From an uncultured Bdellovibrionales bacterium (GTDB lineage: Bacteria; Bdellovibrionota; FAC87; UBA2466): a DNA stretch of 11,516 nt. Under the pieces are notes generated by a model. The model made no database searches, was not told where the DNA came from, and was given only the letters and a program-made list of their open reading frames with translations. Shown piece by piece: positions 5,625-11,516 of this stretch (the stretch's first letter is position 1; each line of letters opens with the position of its first letter). Position numbers and translations under genes: made by a program. The stretch lies in NCBI GenBank assembly GCA_937903155.1, contig CALCZU010000083.1, positions 1 to 11,516 on the forward strand, given 5' to 3'.

Positions 5625-7490
5625 TTAGGGAAGAAGTAATCCGGGGTGTTTCTTCACCAGTTCATTCTTAATTTCCTCTGAAAGTTTTTTCCCAAGGATC
5701 AATTTTTTCAGATTCGGAACCCTTAAATTTTTAAGCCCTTTTTCAGTCACTTTCGTAGAGATTAAATCGAGAGTCTCAAGTTTTGTGAAGTTTGAAAATT
5801 CTTTGATCCCTTCGTCGGAAATTTTAGTCGTATCCAAAATCAATGTCTCTAAACTCGGAAGTTGGCTTAAAACTGCAAGGCCTGTGTCCGTTATCCTGCT
5901 GAAAGTTAAATCGAGTGAATTGAGACTTGGAAACTCTTTAAGGCTTTTCAGTCCTTCGTTGGTCACGTTTGTTTCTGCGAGGTTGAGATATTCCAGATTC
6001 TTCAATGGAGCGATTGCTGCAAGTTCAGCATTGCCGAAGCGGGTTAAGGCAAGATCTAAATGGGTGAGTTGCGGAAGTTCCTTTAATCGAGAAAATCCAG
6101 AGGATGTAATGCGTGTTCCTCTAAGAATCAGATGCTTTAAGGTTTTAATTTTTCGAAGGCTGTCGAATGACGCATCAGTGATCCGAGTTCGATCGAGATT
6201 GAGGATAGTTAAGTTCTGTAATAAATGGAGATGAGTTAACTTTTCATCGCCGGTATGGGCGTTTTCTTTGGGAAGAGGTGACGTCCGGTCGGTGTAGAAA
6301 TCGAGTTGGAAATTATCGATCATTCGATATCCCAGGTCTAAATACCGAAGGTTTTTAAGAGAGGAGCTTAAAACGGGAATGTCTCTTCGAGGAACGCTAA
6401 TCCAGAGCGGTTTGGACGTGAGCTGGGTGATATGGCATTGGAGACCGGCGCCCGCTAGATAGCCATAGAGACCGATGGGATGCTGAAACTGAGCTTGAAA
6501 ATGATGGGGTTGGATTTTCTCCAAACTTGCTTCAATCCAGAGTCTCACATTTTCAGGGTTGAGTGTGAGCAAGTCCTGGAAGAGTTCCGTCTCTCGATTG
6601 ACTCGATGGACGATTTCGGCACTATCTTTTTTACTGTTTTCTTCTTTGGCCCGAGCATTTTCTAAAAACCTCAACTCTTCGGGGAAAATGAAACTGTACG
6701 GTCGATTTTTCCACGGCATCTCTGCTATCGTTTTCGGAAGCTGTCGCTTGATTTCTTCTTCGATTTCAGAAAAGGCGTAAGTCTTATATCCAAAAGTGAG
6801 CGATTTCGTTCCTAGCTTTTCTTTGGCTTGAGAAAGTAATTTCGAAATTTCTTCCGATGTCTTCAACCCAGACCGTTTCCCAGCGAACGCCGCTTCGATG
6901 AGGAACTTCGCATTTACAGTATTCGGAAAAAGTTCGGGAAGCGCATTCGCTCTGTCGAAAGCGGTGTCAAACAAAAGGCTAGCAACGGAGAATTCCCCTA
7001 ACTCTAAATTGAATCGCGCCGCGAAAACCAAGGCATTCATTCCGGCAACAGTGAAAGGGTATCGTCGCGCGACTTTTAATAGCAGATGAAGATCAGACTC
7101 TTTTTTCGCTAGATCAAATTCGGTTTGAGCCTGCGTTTCCCCTTTAAACGCACAACCTTTTAAGAGGTCCCGATTTTTTTTCCAAGCCTTCACCACATGA
7201 TTCCAATACATCTGGTAATGATTTTGCCAGCCTTGTTTATCACATGACCAATGAGTCTCTTTTGCAAAGACAGATTTTTCACCGCATACGGACTCAGGGA
7301 TTTGAAGTTCTTTAGAAGGCTTTGCAAAATCGTCAATCATCTCTAAAATCTGGGACTTCGAGAATGTAATCTGTTCTTCCGCTTTTTCGTTAAATCCCCA
7401 ATAGTAGTCATCATAAAGGTAGGGAGAAGGTGGAGCAGAGAATAATGGCAGCGACAGACACGCGAGAAATCCGAATAGGAACGCTTTCAT
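5625..7490 (-). CDS. Exported leucine-rich repeat protein (paralogue B of a tandem pair)
   Basis: This 621-residue protein begins with a signal peptide (about 1-19). C11 in 'GFLAC' could hint at a lipoprotein, but the hydrophobic stretch before it is very short. A conserved N-terminal region follows, with 'CGEKS', 'HWSCDK' and 'CAFK'. A helical TPR-like segment (about 132-210) includes 'VARRYPFTVAG' and 'FAGKRSGLK'. A second conserved block contains 'NRPYSFIFPEELR', and a 'KPLW' motif closes the linker. The C-terminus is a leucine-rich repeat domain of seven exact 24-residue units (424-590), a 23-residue last unit and an 'HPGLLL' cap; an earlier unit near 378 is interrupted by an insertion. 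The repeats follow LxxLxxLxLxxTxITDxGL, the bacterial type frequent in planctomycetes. The start overlaps the stop of paralogue A by one base, with GGAGG 7 bases upstream, so translation is probably coupled. It is most likely a periplasmic binding protein; its ligand is unknown. Confidence 0.86.
   Translation of the reverse strand: MKAFLFGFLACLSLPLFSAPPSPYLYDDYYWGFNEKAEEQITFSKSQILEMIDDFAKPSKELQIPESVCGEKSVFAKETHWSCDKQGWQNHYQMYWNHVVKAWKKNRDLLKGCAFKGETQAQTEFDLAKKESDLHLLLKVARRYPFTVAGMNALVFAARFNLELGEFSVASLLFDTAFDRANALPELFPNTVNAKFLIEAAFAGKRSGLKTSEEISKLLSQAKEKLGTKSLTFGYKTYAFSEIEEEIKRQLPKTIAEMPWKNRPYSFIFPEELRFLENARAKEENSKKDSAEIVHRVNRETELFQDLLTLNPENVRLWIEASLEKIQPHHFQAQFQHPIGLYGYLAGAGLQCHITQLTSKPLWISVPRRDIPVLSSSLKNLRYLDLGYRMIDNFQLDFYTDRTSPLPKENAHTGDEKLTHLHLLQNLTILNLDRTRITDASFDSLRKIKTLKHLILRGTRITSSGFSRLKELPQLTHLDLALTRFGNAELAAIAPLKNLEYLNLAETNVTNEGLKSLKEFPSLNSLDLTFSRITDTGLAVLSQLPSLETLILDTTKISDEGIKEFSNFTKLETLDLISTKVTEKGLKNLRVPNLKKLILGKKLSEEIKNELVKKHPGLLLP
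5649..6221 (-). repeat. Leucine-rich repeat array in paralogue B
   Basis: Residues 424-614 form eight consecutive repeats. The key leucine recurs at 430, 454, 478, 502, 526, 550, 574 and 597, a 24-residue period with a final 23. Most units carry T-x-(I/V)-(T/S)-(D/N/E)-x-G at the convex side. These repeats are closer to consensus than those of paralogue A. Confidence 0.85.
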
Positions 7491-9433
7491 TAAATTTCCT
7501 CCGATTTTTTGGTCAGAATCAAACCTGGATTATTTTTCAAAATCTCTTTTTCAGCATCGTCCGAAATGTCATTTGAAAATTTGAGTTCTTTAAGAGTCGG
7601 GATTTTCAATTGCCGAAGACCAGATTCCTTCACGTAGGTTGAGCCAATGTTTAGATATTCAAGTTTTTTCAATTTGTTCAAGTCTTCAATCGCATCGTTG
7701 GTGATATCGCTTCGGTAAAGGCTCAGATGGGTTAAATGGTCGAAGGCGTGAAACGATTTGACGTGGCTACTTTTCAGTTGGGTGTTTGAGAGAAATAAGC
7801 GCCTAAGATTTTTAAGGGCTCTCAGTTTTTCGATGCCTTGAATAGTGACTCCAGTGTCTCCTAAGTTTAACGATGTTAAATTTTGTAGCTCTAGGAGGTC
7901 CTCAATTTCTTTCGCCTCCAAAAAAGAGCCGTTAATAGTGAGTGCCGTCAGTTTTTTTAGAGTACGCAGCTTAGACAGTCGGACTTCACGGATAGAGGGT
8001 TCAATGAGGTCGAGCGTTTCAAGGCGGGGGAGATCTTGAAGGAATGCAAGAAAGTTTGGCGTGAGCTCAGCCCGAGCCAATCGCAGAGAAGACAAGTTTT
8101 CTAGACCTCTCAGTTCGTCGTAGGCGACGACTTCCCAGAAGATTGGAGTCAAATCCAAATGCGCGAGGTTTTTAAGAGGGTGGAGACGTCTGATTAGCTT
8201 GGCATCAACGGATTGTCCATTGAGTTTCAGAGAGCTTAGTTTTGTGAGTGACTTGAGGGCCTCGACCGTGCCCTCATTGAGGTCGGTCGCGGCGAACTCG
8301 AGATGCTGGGTACTCGGGACATCCTTACTTAAAATCATTTTCGGTGTGCCCGGAAGAAATATCCACAGAGGTTTGTAAGTAAGCTTTGAGTGGTGACATC
8401 TGTCGGATAGGTAAGGCACAAAGTCCATCTGTTCAAGCAGTCTAATTTGATTTGGGTCGAGATTGTCGACTTCAGTTTGCACCCATCTTTGTGTTTTCTT
8501 AGGATTGAGTCGCAAAAGAGAATAGTAGAGCGATGTTTCGCGATTGATACGAGATTGGATTCCGTTGGAATTAATTTCAGAACCTTCCTGATGGGCGCGA
8601 GTGTTCTCAAGCTCTCGCAGGCGTTCGGGGAAGACAAAAGAGTAGGGACGAGCGTTCCAATTGAAATCTTTGCTCACTTTCTCTGTCTTCTCAAACTCAG
8701 CTTCGAGTTCAGTGAAAAAATATTTCTTCCGCCCTATTGTAAGGGGCTCTGCTTTCAAAATCGCTTTCGCATTTTTCATTAAGACGCTGAGTTCAGCGGG
8801 GTCTTTGAGACCGGATCGTTTTCCAGCAAAAGCAGCGTCGATAAACACTTTTGCAGTGAGGTGTTTTCCCAGGTACTTCGGAAAACTTTGACCTCTATCG
8901 ATAGCCGTGTCGAACAGAAGGCTTGCCGTCGCAAACTCTCCAAACTCTAAATTCAATCGGGCGGCGTAAATTATGGCTCCCATTCCTGCTAAGGTAAAAG
9001 GGTAGCGAGAAGCAACTTCTAATAAACTTTCGAGGTTTCCACTTTTTTGTGCCTGTAAGTAGAGAGATTGGGCAGTAGATTCGCTTTTAAATGCGCAGAC
9101 TTCGAATAAATCGGCACTCTCTTTCCACTCCTTTACGATTTTATTCCAGACGAGTTCGTAATTGTTTTTCCAACCCTCTTTATCGCAGGACCAGTGAGCG
9201 GAGGCGGTAAAAAAACTCTTCTCTCCGCAAAGATTTTCAGAAACTTCTAAATTTTTATTTGAAGGTTTTGCGAGACTTTCGATGGAATCTAAAAGTTGTG
9301 TCTTCGAGACGGGACTTCGACTTTCGTGGTTTTCTTCAAATCCCCAATTGTGTTTTTCATAAATGTAATTCGTTTCCATGGCCATGGAAACAGGAGCAAG
9401 CAAACCCAGAAGAAGTCTTAGCGCCTTTTTCAT
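7490..9433 (-). CDS. Exported leucine-rich repeat protein (paralogue A of a tandem pair)
   Basis: This 647-residue protein starts with a clear Sec signal peptide ('MKKALRLLLGLLAPVSMA'). From about residue 60 to 210 it aligns with paralogue B without a single gap: 'CGEKS' at 69-73, 'HWSCDK' at 80-85, C113, 'RYPFT' at 143-147 and 'FAGKRSGLK' at 202-210 share numbering in both proteins. The only cysteines are C69, C83, C113 and C346, each with a counterpart in the paralogue, suggesting two disulfide bonds in the periplasm. The TPR-like segment lies at about 133-180 and the leucine-rich repeats at about 375-640. Function is unknown; the architecture suggests binding of protein or cell-wall ligands. 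The start ATG has no Shine-Dalgarno sequence and sits 9 bases after a good -10 box. It is the first gene of a two-gene operon with paralogue B. Confidence 0.86.
   Translation of the reverse strand: MKKALRLLLGLLAPVSMAMETNYIYEKHNWGFEENHESRSPVSKTQLLDSIESLAKPSNKNLEVSENLCGEKSFFTASAHWSCDKEGWKNNYELVWNKIVKEWKESADLFEVCAFKSESTAQSLYLQAQKSGNLESLLEVASRYPFTLAGMGAIIYAARLNLEFGEFATASLLFDTAIDRGQSFPKYLGKHLTAKVFIDAAFAGKRSGLKDPAELSVLMKNAKAILKAEPLTIGRKKYFFTELEAEFEKTEKVSKDFNWNARPYSFVFPERLRELENTRAHQEGSEINSNGIQSRINRETSLYYSLLRLNPKKTQRWVQTEVDNLDPNQIRLLEQMDFVPYLSDRCHHSKLTYKPLWIFLPGTPKMILSKDVPSTQHLEFAATDLNEGTVEALKSLTKLSSLKLNGQSVDAKLIRRLHPLKNLAHLDLTPIFWEVVAYDELRGLENLSSLRLARAELTPNFLAFLQDLPRLETLDLIEPSIREVRLSKLRTLKKLTALTINGSFLEAKEIEDLLELQNLTSLNLGDTGVTIQGIEKLRALKNLRRLFLSNTQLKSSHVKSFHAFDHLTHLSLYRSDITNDAIEDLNKLKKLEYLNIGSTYVKESGLRQLKIPTLKELKFSNDISDDAEKEILKNNPGLILTKKSEEI
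7498..7502 (-). promoter_or_regulatory. Strong ribosome binding site for LRR paralogue B
   Basis: Read on the minus strand, GGAGG lies 7 bases before the ATG at 7488-7490 and inside the last codons of paralogue A, whose TAA stop shares one base with that ATG (TAATG). This supports the chosen start and coupled translation. Confidence 0.85.
7514..8311 (-). repeat. Leucine-rich repeat array in paralogue A
   Basis: Residues 375-640 form eleven repeats. The key position recurs at 378, 402, 426, 450, 474, 498, 522, 546, 570 and 594 (exactly 24 apart) and finally 617 (23). Paralogue B has the same short last step and the same 'NPGL'/'HPGL' cap. The units are more divergent than in paralogue B, with many lacking the T-x-(I/V) signature. 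Confidence 0.82.
9372..9391. repeat. Perfect 20-bp palindrome inside the 5' end of LRR paralogue A
   Basis: GTTTCCATGG is followed directly by its reverse complement CCATGGAAAC. The palindrome covers the codons around the signal-peptide cleavage site (V-S-M-A-M-E), 42-61 bases after the start of the gene. In the transcript it could fold into a hairpin of about 8 bp; in DNA it is a symmetric protein-binding candidate. The sequence symmetry is certain; a function is not. Confidence 0.55.
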
Positions 9434-9442
9434 GGGGTTTAA

Positions 9443-9470
9443 CGTATAGCGTAAATTAAGAAAGCGTCAA
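9443..9470 (-). promoter_or_regulatory. Sigma70-type promoter of the LRR operon, almost touching the start codon
   Basis: Read on the minus strand, TTGACG (9465-9470) and TATACG (9443-9448) are 16 bases apart. The -35 matches consensus at 5 of 6 positions and the -10 at 4 of 6. Only 9 bases separate the -10 from the ATG, so the transcript should start 1-3 bases before it or at it. The -35 box contains the TGA stop codon of the upstream gene. Confidence 0.6.
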
Positions 9471-10006
9471 CACTGCTTTAATTGGCAAAGAAGATCGTAG
9501 AGTGGTTTCAAAGCATCGACATCTGTGTGCTTATCTAAGACCACCGTTTTTTTAGATTTGAGATTCAAGAGCACGCGCCAGTGGCCCTGGATATGATACT
9601 GCTGATCATTGTGGAAGACTGGAGCCACATTTTTGGTAGGTCTTTTATTGACGAGATCCACACTTTCAACTTCAGACAAAGGAATCAGTCGCTGCCAAAA
9701 AGTCTTTTTTCCAAATTTGTAACCCATCCGAACCGTACGGCTTTGAATCGAAACAAACTTTTTTACGAAGACCAGTTTCAAACCGATGAGAAAATAAAAC
9801 GGGACACTTAAAAAAATCAGTGCGACTAAAGTGAAGTCAAAAGCGTTTCCGGCTTTGACTAGATCTGCGAGCAGCATGTGCGATGCGAGACCCATGCAAA
9901 GAAGCGCAAAACCTGCGATTGCAAACAATGCCCAAAACGCAAAAGGGACTTCCGTTTCTTTGAATTCTCCCGCCGATAGCGGCTTTAAATCGATGTAAAA
10001 TCCCAT
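9467..10006 (-). CDS. Two-helix membrane protein with a PH-like cytoplasmic C-terminal domain
   Basis: This 179-residue protein of no recognised named family has a short N-terminal tail, two transmembrane helices (about residues 22-45 and 57-80), and a soluble C-terminal domain (about 84-179). The C-terminal domain has a beta-rich pattern, 'RLIPLSEVESVDLVNKRP' and 'HWRVLLNLKSKKTVVL', ending in an amphipathic helix, as in bacterial PH-like domain proteins. Basic residues after helix 2 (K82, K83) place that domain in the cytoplasm. I chose the ATG at 10004-10006 because GAGGA lies 10 bases upstream and because it leaves an 81-bp divergent promoter region. A start at 10102 would overlap the beginning of rocD and add 32 residues without domain features. 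It is followed 33 bases later by the LRR operon, which has its own promoter. No function is assigned. Confidence 0.72.
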   Translation of the reverse strand: MGFYIDLKPLSAGEFKETEVPFAFWALFAIAGFALLCMGLASHMLLADLVKAGNAFDFTLVALIFLSVPFYFLIGLKLVFVKKFVSIQSRTVRMGYKFGKKTFWQRLIPLSEVESVDLVNKRPTKNVAPVFHNDQQYHIQGHWRVLLNLKSKKTVVLDKHTDVDALKPLYDLLCQLKQC

Positions 10007-10049
10007 AGCGTCTTTGTCCTCGAATCGCGTCCTTTCGGCAAGGAGAAAT

Positions 10050-10078
10050 GTGACAAGCCGTCTCGGCTCGGCTAGGAT
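10050..10078 (+). promoter_or_regulatory. Candidate sigma70-type promoter of rocD
   Basis: GTGACA (10050-10055) and TAGGAT (10073-10078) are 17 bases apart, matching the -35 at 5 of 6 positions and the -10 at 4 of 6. The -10 ends 9 bases before the rocD ATG, the same distance as in the LRR operon. The only Shine-Dalgarno-like AGGA (10074-10077) lies inside this -10 box, so the two readings exclude each other. Confidence 0.45.
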
Positions 10079-10087
10079 TTCGCTCGT

Positions 10088-11290
10088 ATGAAGTCCAATC
10101 AATTAATCGACCTAGTCAATACTTACGGCGCCCATAACTACCACCCACTTCCCATCGTGCTCACCAAAGGCCAGGGGTCAAAAGTCTGGGATAAAGAGGG
10201 AAAAGAGTATCTAGATTTTCTCTCGTGCTACTCGGCGCTTAATTTTGGTCACCAACACCCTAAAATCGTTGAGGCTTTGAAAAATCAGGTCGAAAAATTA
10301 GCCGTTTGCTCGCGCGCTTTCTATTCGGAAGAGCTCTGCCTTTTTTCGGAGGAACTCGCGAAGTTTACCGGTCTTGAGATGGTTCTTCCGATGAATAGTG
10401 GTGCCGAAGCCGTCGAAACAGCGATCAAAGTTGCCCGAAAATGGGGATACCAGAAGAAGAAAATCCCTGAGAATCGCGCCAAAATCATCGTCATGGAAAA
10501 CAATTTTCATGGGAGAACCGTGACGATCGTTTCTTTTTCGACCGAAAATTTATACAAAAAAGAATTCGGCCCTTTTACGGAAGGGTTTGAGACGATTCCC
10601 TTCGACGACGTCGCGGCTTTAGAAAAGGCAATGGATTCGAATACCGTTGCAGTTTTAATGGAACCCATTCAAGCAGAAGCAGGAATTCTCGTTCCAAAAA
10701 AAGGATATTTAGAAAAGGTCAGAGCGCTGTGCTCTAAAAAGAATGTTCTCCTAATGTTTGACGAGATTCAAACAGGCCTCGGTCGCACGGGGAAAGACTT
10801 TTGTTTCCAACATGAGAATGTTCAACCCGATGTTTTGATTTTAGGAAAATCTCTCGGAGGCGGCGTGCTTCCGCTCTCTGCCACGATTGCCAACCGTTCG
10901 GTCATGGAAGTCATTCAACCGGGCGAACATGGATCGACGTTTGGAGGAAATCCGCTAGCGTGTCATGTAGGACGGGTTGCTTTGCAAATCCTTAAAGATG
11001 AGAAACTAAGCGGGCGGTCTCAGAAGTGGGGAGACATTATTTTTGAAAAACTAAGATCCGAAAAATTACCGATGGTAAAAGAAATCCGCGGCAAGGGATC
11101 CCTCGTCGGCATTGAACTCCTCCCCGAATCCGGCGGCGCGCGAAAATACTGCGAGCGCCTCTGCGAACTAGGCGTTCTCTGCAAAGAAACCCACGACTAC
11201 GTCATTCGAATTGCGCCTCCGCTCACGATTTCAGAAAAAGATCTTGTCTTTGGAGTCGATAAGATAGTTGAAGTGATTAAAGACCTTTAG
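10088..11290 (+). CDS. rocD: Ornithine aminotransferase (ornithine--oxo-acid transaminase)
   Basis: This 400-residue class III, PLP-dependent aminotransferase should transfer the delta-amino group of ornithine to 2-oxoglutarate, giving glutamate semialdehyde (in equilibrium with pyrroline-5-carboxylate) and glutamate. It links arginine and ornithine breakdown to proline and glutamate. The N-terminal 'YGAHNYHPLPIVLTKGQG' is typical of RocD. 'MNSGAEAVETAIK' (102-114) binds the PLP phosphate, 'NNFHGRT' (138-144) stacks on the ring, 'FDEIQTGLGRTG' (224-235) contains D225, which contacts the pyridine nitrogen, and 'LGKSLGGG' (252-259) holds the Schiff-base lysine K254. 'HGSTFGGNPLA' (281-291) completes the phosphate site. 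Length and motifs are complete. It is cytoplasmic and transcribed alone, diverging from the membrane protein gene. Related acetylornithine or 4-aminobutyrate aminotransferases fit less well at the N-terminus. Confidence 0.93.
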   Translation: MKSNQLIDLVNTYGAHNYHPLPIVLTKGQGSKVWDKEGKEYLDFLSCYSALNFGHQHPKIVEALKNQVEKLAVCSRAFYSEELCLFSEELAKFTGLEMVLPMNSGAEAVETAIKVARKWGYQKKKIPENRAKIIVMENNFHGRTVTIVSFSTENLYKKEFGPFTEGFETIPFDDVAALEKAMDSNTVAVLMEPIQAEAGILVPKKGYLEKVRALCSKKNVLLMFDEIQTGLGRTGKDFCFQHENVQPDVLILGKSLGGGVLPLSATIANRSVMEVIQPGEHGSTFGGNPLACHVGRVALQILKDEKLSGRSQKWGDIIFEKLRSEKLPMVKEIRGKGSLVGIELLPESGGARKYCERLCELGVLCKETHDYVIRIAPPLTISEKDLVFGVDKIVEVIKDL

Positions 11291-11317
11291 GTCGCGCGAT
11301 CTTGCGCCCCGACCTTT
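11290..11317 (+). terminator. Weak hairpin after rocD
   Basis: GGTCG (11290-11294) can pair with CGACC (11310-11314), and GCG (11296-11298) with CGC (11305-11307), separated by a small internal mismatch and a six-base loop, followed by TTT. It begins at the last base of the rocD stop codon. The stem is imperfect and the T-run short, so termination here is only possible. Confidence 0.35.
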
Positions 11318-11435
11318 CATCACCAGAAAAGAATCTTGGATGTGGCGGGGAGCGGGCAGCAAAATTTAAAATTGTGGGATCCTTTCACATTAGAGAGGAT
11401 TTTTCGGAGAGGTCGACATAGCGCTGCGGATCAAA

Positions 11436-11516
11436 GTGTTACTATTTAGTAGTCCAGGATGGCCAATGGTATGGACCCCGCTCTTTCAAAACCCCAACAG
11501 AGGGGAGATAAAGAGT
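11436..11516 (+). CDS. Possible start of a gene running off the right edge (very tentative)
   Basis: The frame that contains GTG at 11436 is open to the window end and reads 'VLLFSSPGWPMVWTPLFQNP...'. A hydrophobic 'VLLFSSPGWP' start followed by an invariant-looking proline region is reminiscent of B12-binding radical-SAM proteins, which begin 'kiLLv.Pp.p'. An alternative start is ATG 11466, which has AGGA 6 bases upstream. Another frame, from ATG 11459, is also open to the edge, and the window ends with AGGGGAG, which could be a ribosome binding site for a gene starting just outside. Only 27 codons are visible, so this cannot be settled. Confidence 0.25.
   Translation, partial: MLLFSSPGWPMVWTPLFQNPNRGEIKS

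Noticed and set aside
5632..5760. Possible bidirectional terminator between the caspase and LRR genes
   Set aside because: No stable hairpin with flanking T-runs was found in the 3-base gap or just inside either gene.
5785..6234. 149-codon + strand open frame opposite the LRR repeats of paralogue B
   Set aside because: It is a shadow of the 24-residue LRR periodicity on the other strand, with biased Ser/Arg/Leu composition and no domain.
8447..8782. 111-codon + strand open frame inside LRR paralogue A
   Set aside because: It is antisense to a region conserved at protein level between the two paralogues, and it has no domain or ribosome binding site.
10007..10102. Longer start for the PH-like membrane protein
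   Set aside because: It would overlap the first codons of rocD and add residues with no recognisable feature; the ATG at 10006 has GAGGA upstream.

Overview
The window is a gene-dense stretch of a Gram-negative bacterial chromosome. Intergenic gaps are short, convergent genes end within a few bases of each other, and most envelope proteins carry Sec signal peptides. Three features suggest a Bdellovibrionota or other deltaproteobacterial-type organism: an ECF sigma / membrane anti-sigma / caspase operon, a caspase carrying Leptospira-like 'LA_2272' surface repeats, and an exported DUF2608-type HAD protein. This assignment is inference from gene content; no rRNA or marker gene is present to prove it. 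I saw no tRNA, rRNA, insertion sequence, phage gene or CRISPR array.

Layout. The left edge holds the C-terminus of an alkaline-phosphatase/sulfatase-superfamily protein (+), which shares its stop-codon bases with a convergent LysR regulator (-, 194-1111). The LysR gene diverges from an exported HAD-like phosphatase (+, 1204-1986), which is closed by a strong hairpin terminator (2010-2045). Next comes a compact + strand operon (2145-5621): an ECF-type sigma factor, a single-pass membrane anti-sigma-like protein (8-bp overlap), and a 752-residue exported caspase (2-bp gap) whose C-terminal half is a 12-unit array of 14-15-residue repeats followed by a beta-rich tail. Three bases away, convergent, are two tandem paralogous exported leucine-rich-repeat proteins (-, 5625-7490 and 7490-9433; stop and start share one base). 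Upstream of them lies a small two-helix membrane protein (-, 9467-10006). It diverges from an ornithine aminotransferase, rocD (+, 10088-11290). The last 226 bases hold a weak hairpin and possibly the start of another gene running off the right edge.

How it may work. The core is 2145-9433. The sigma factor would be held by the membrane anti-sigma protein, whose sensor domain lies in the periplasm, the same compartment as the caspase encoded immediately downstream. A plausible but unproven reading is an envelope-stress or contact-sensing circuit. In it the caspase, or something it senses through its surface repeats, controls release of the sigma factor, and the neighbouring LRR proteins act as periplasmic recognition or binding modules. 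The flanking genes (LysR/HAD, PH-like membrane protein, rocD) look like ordinary housekeeping or accessory genes.
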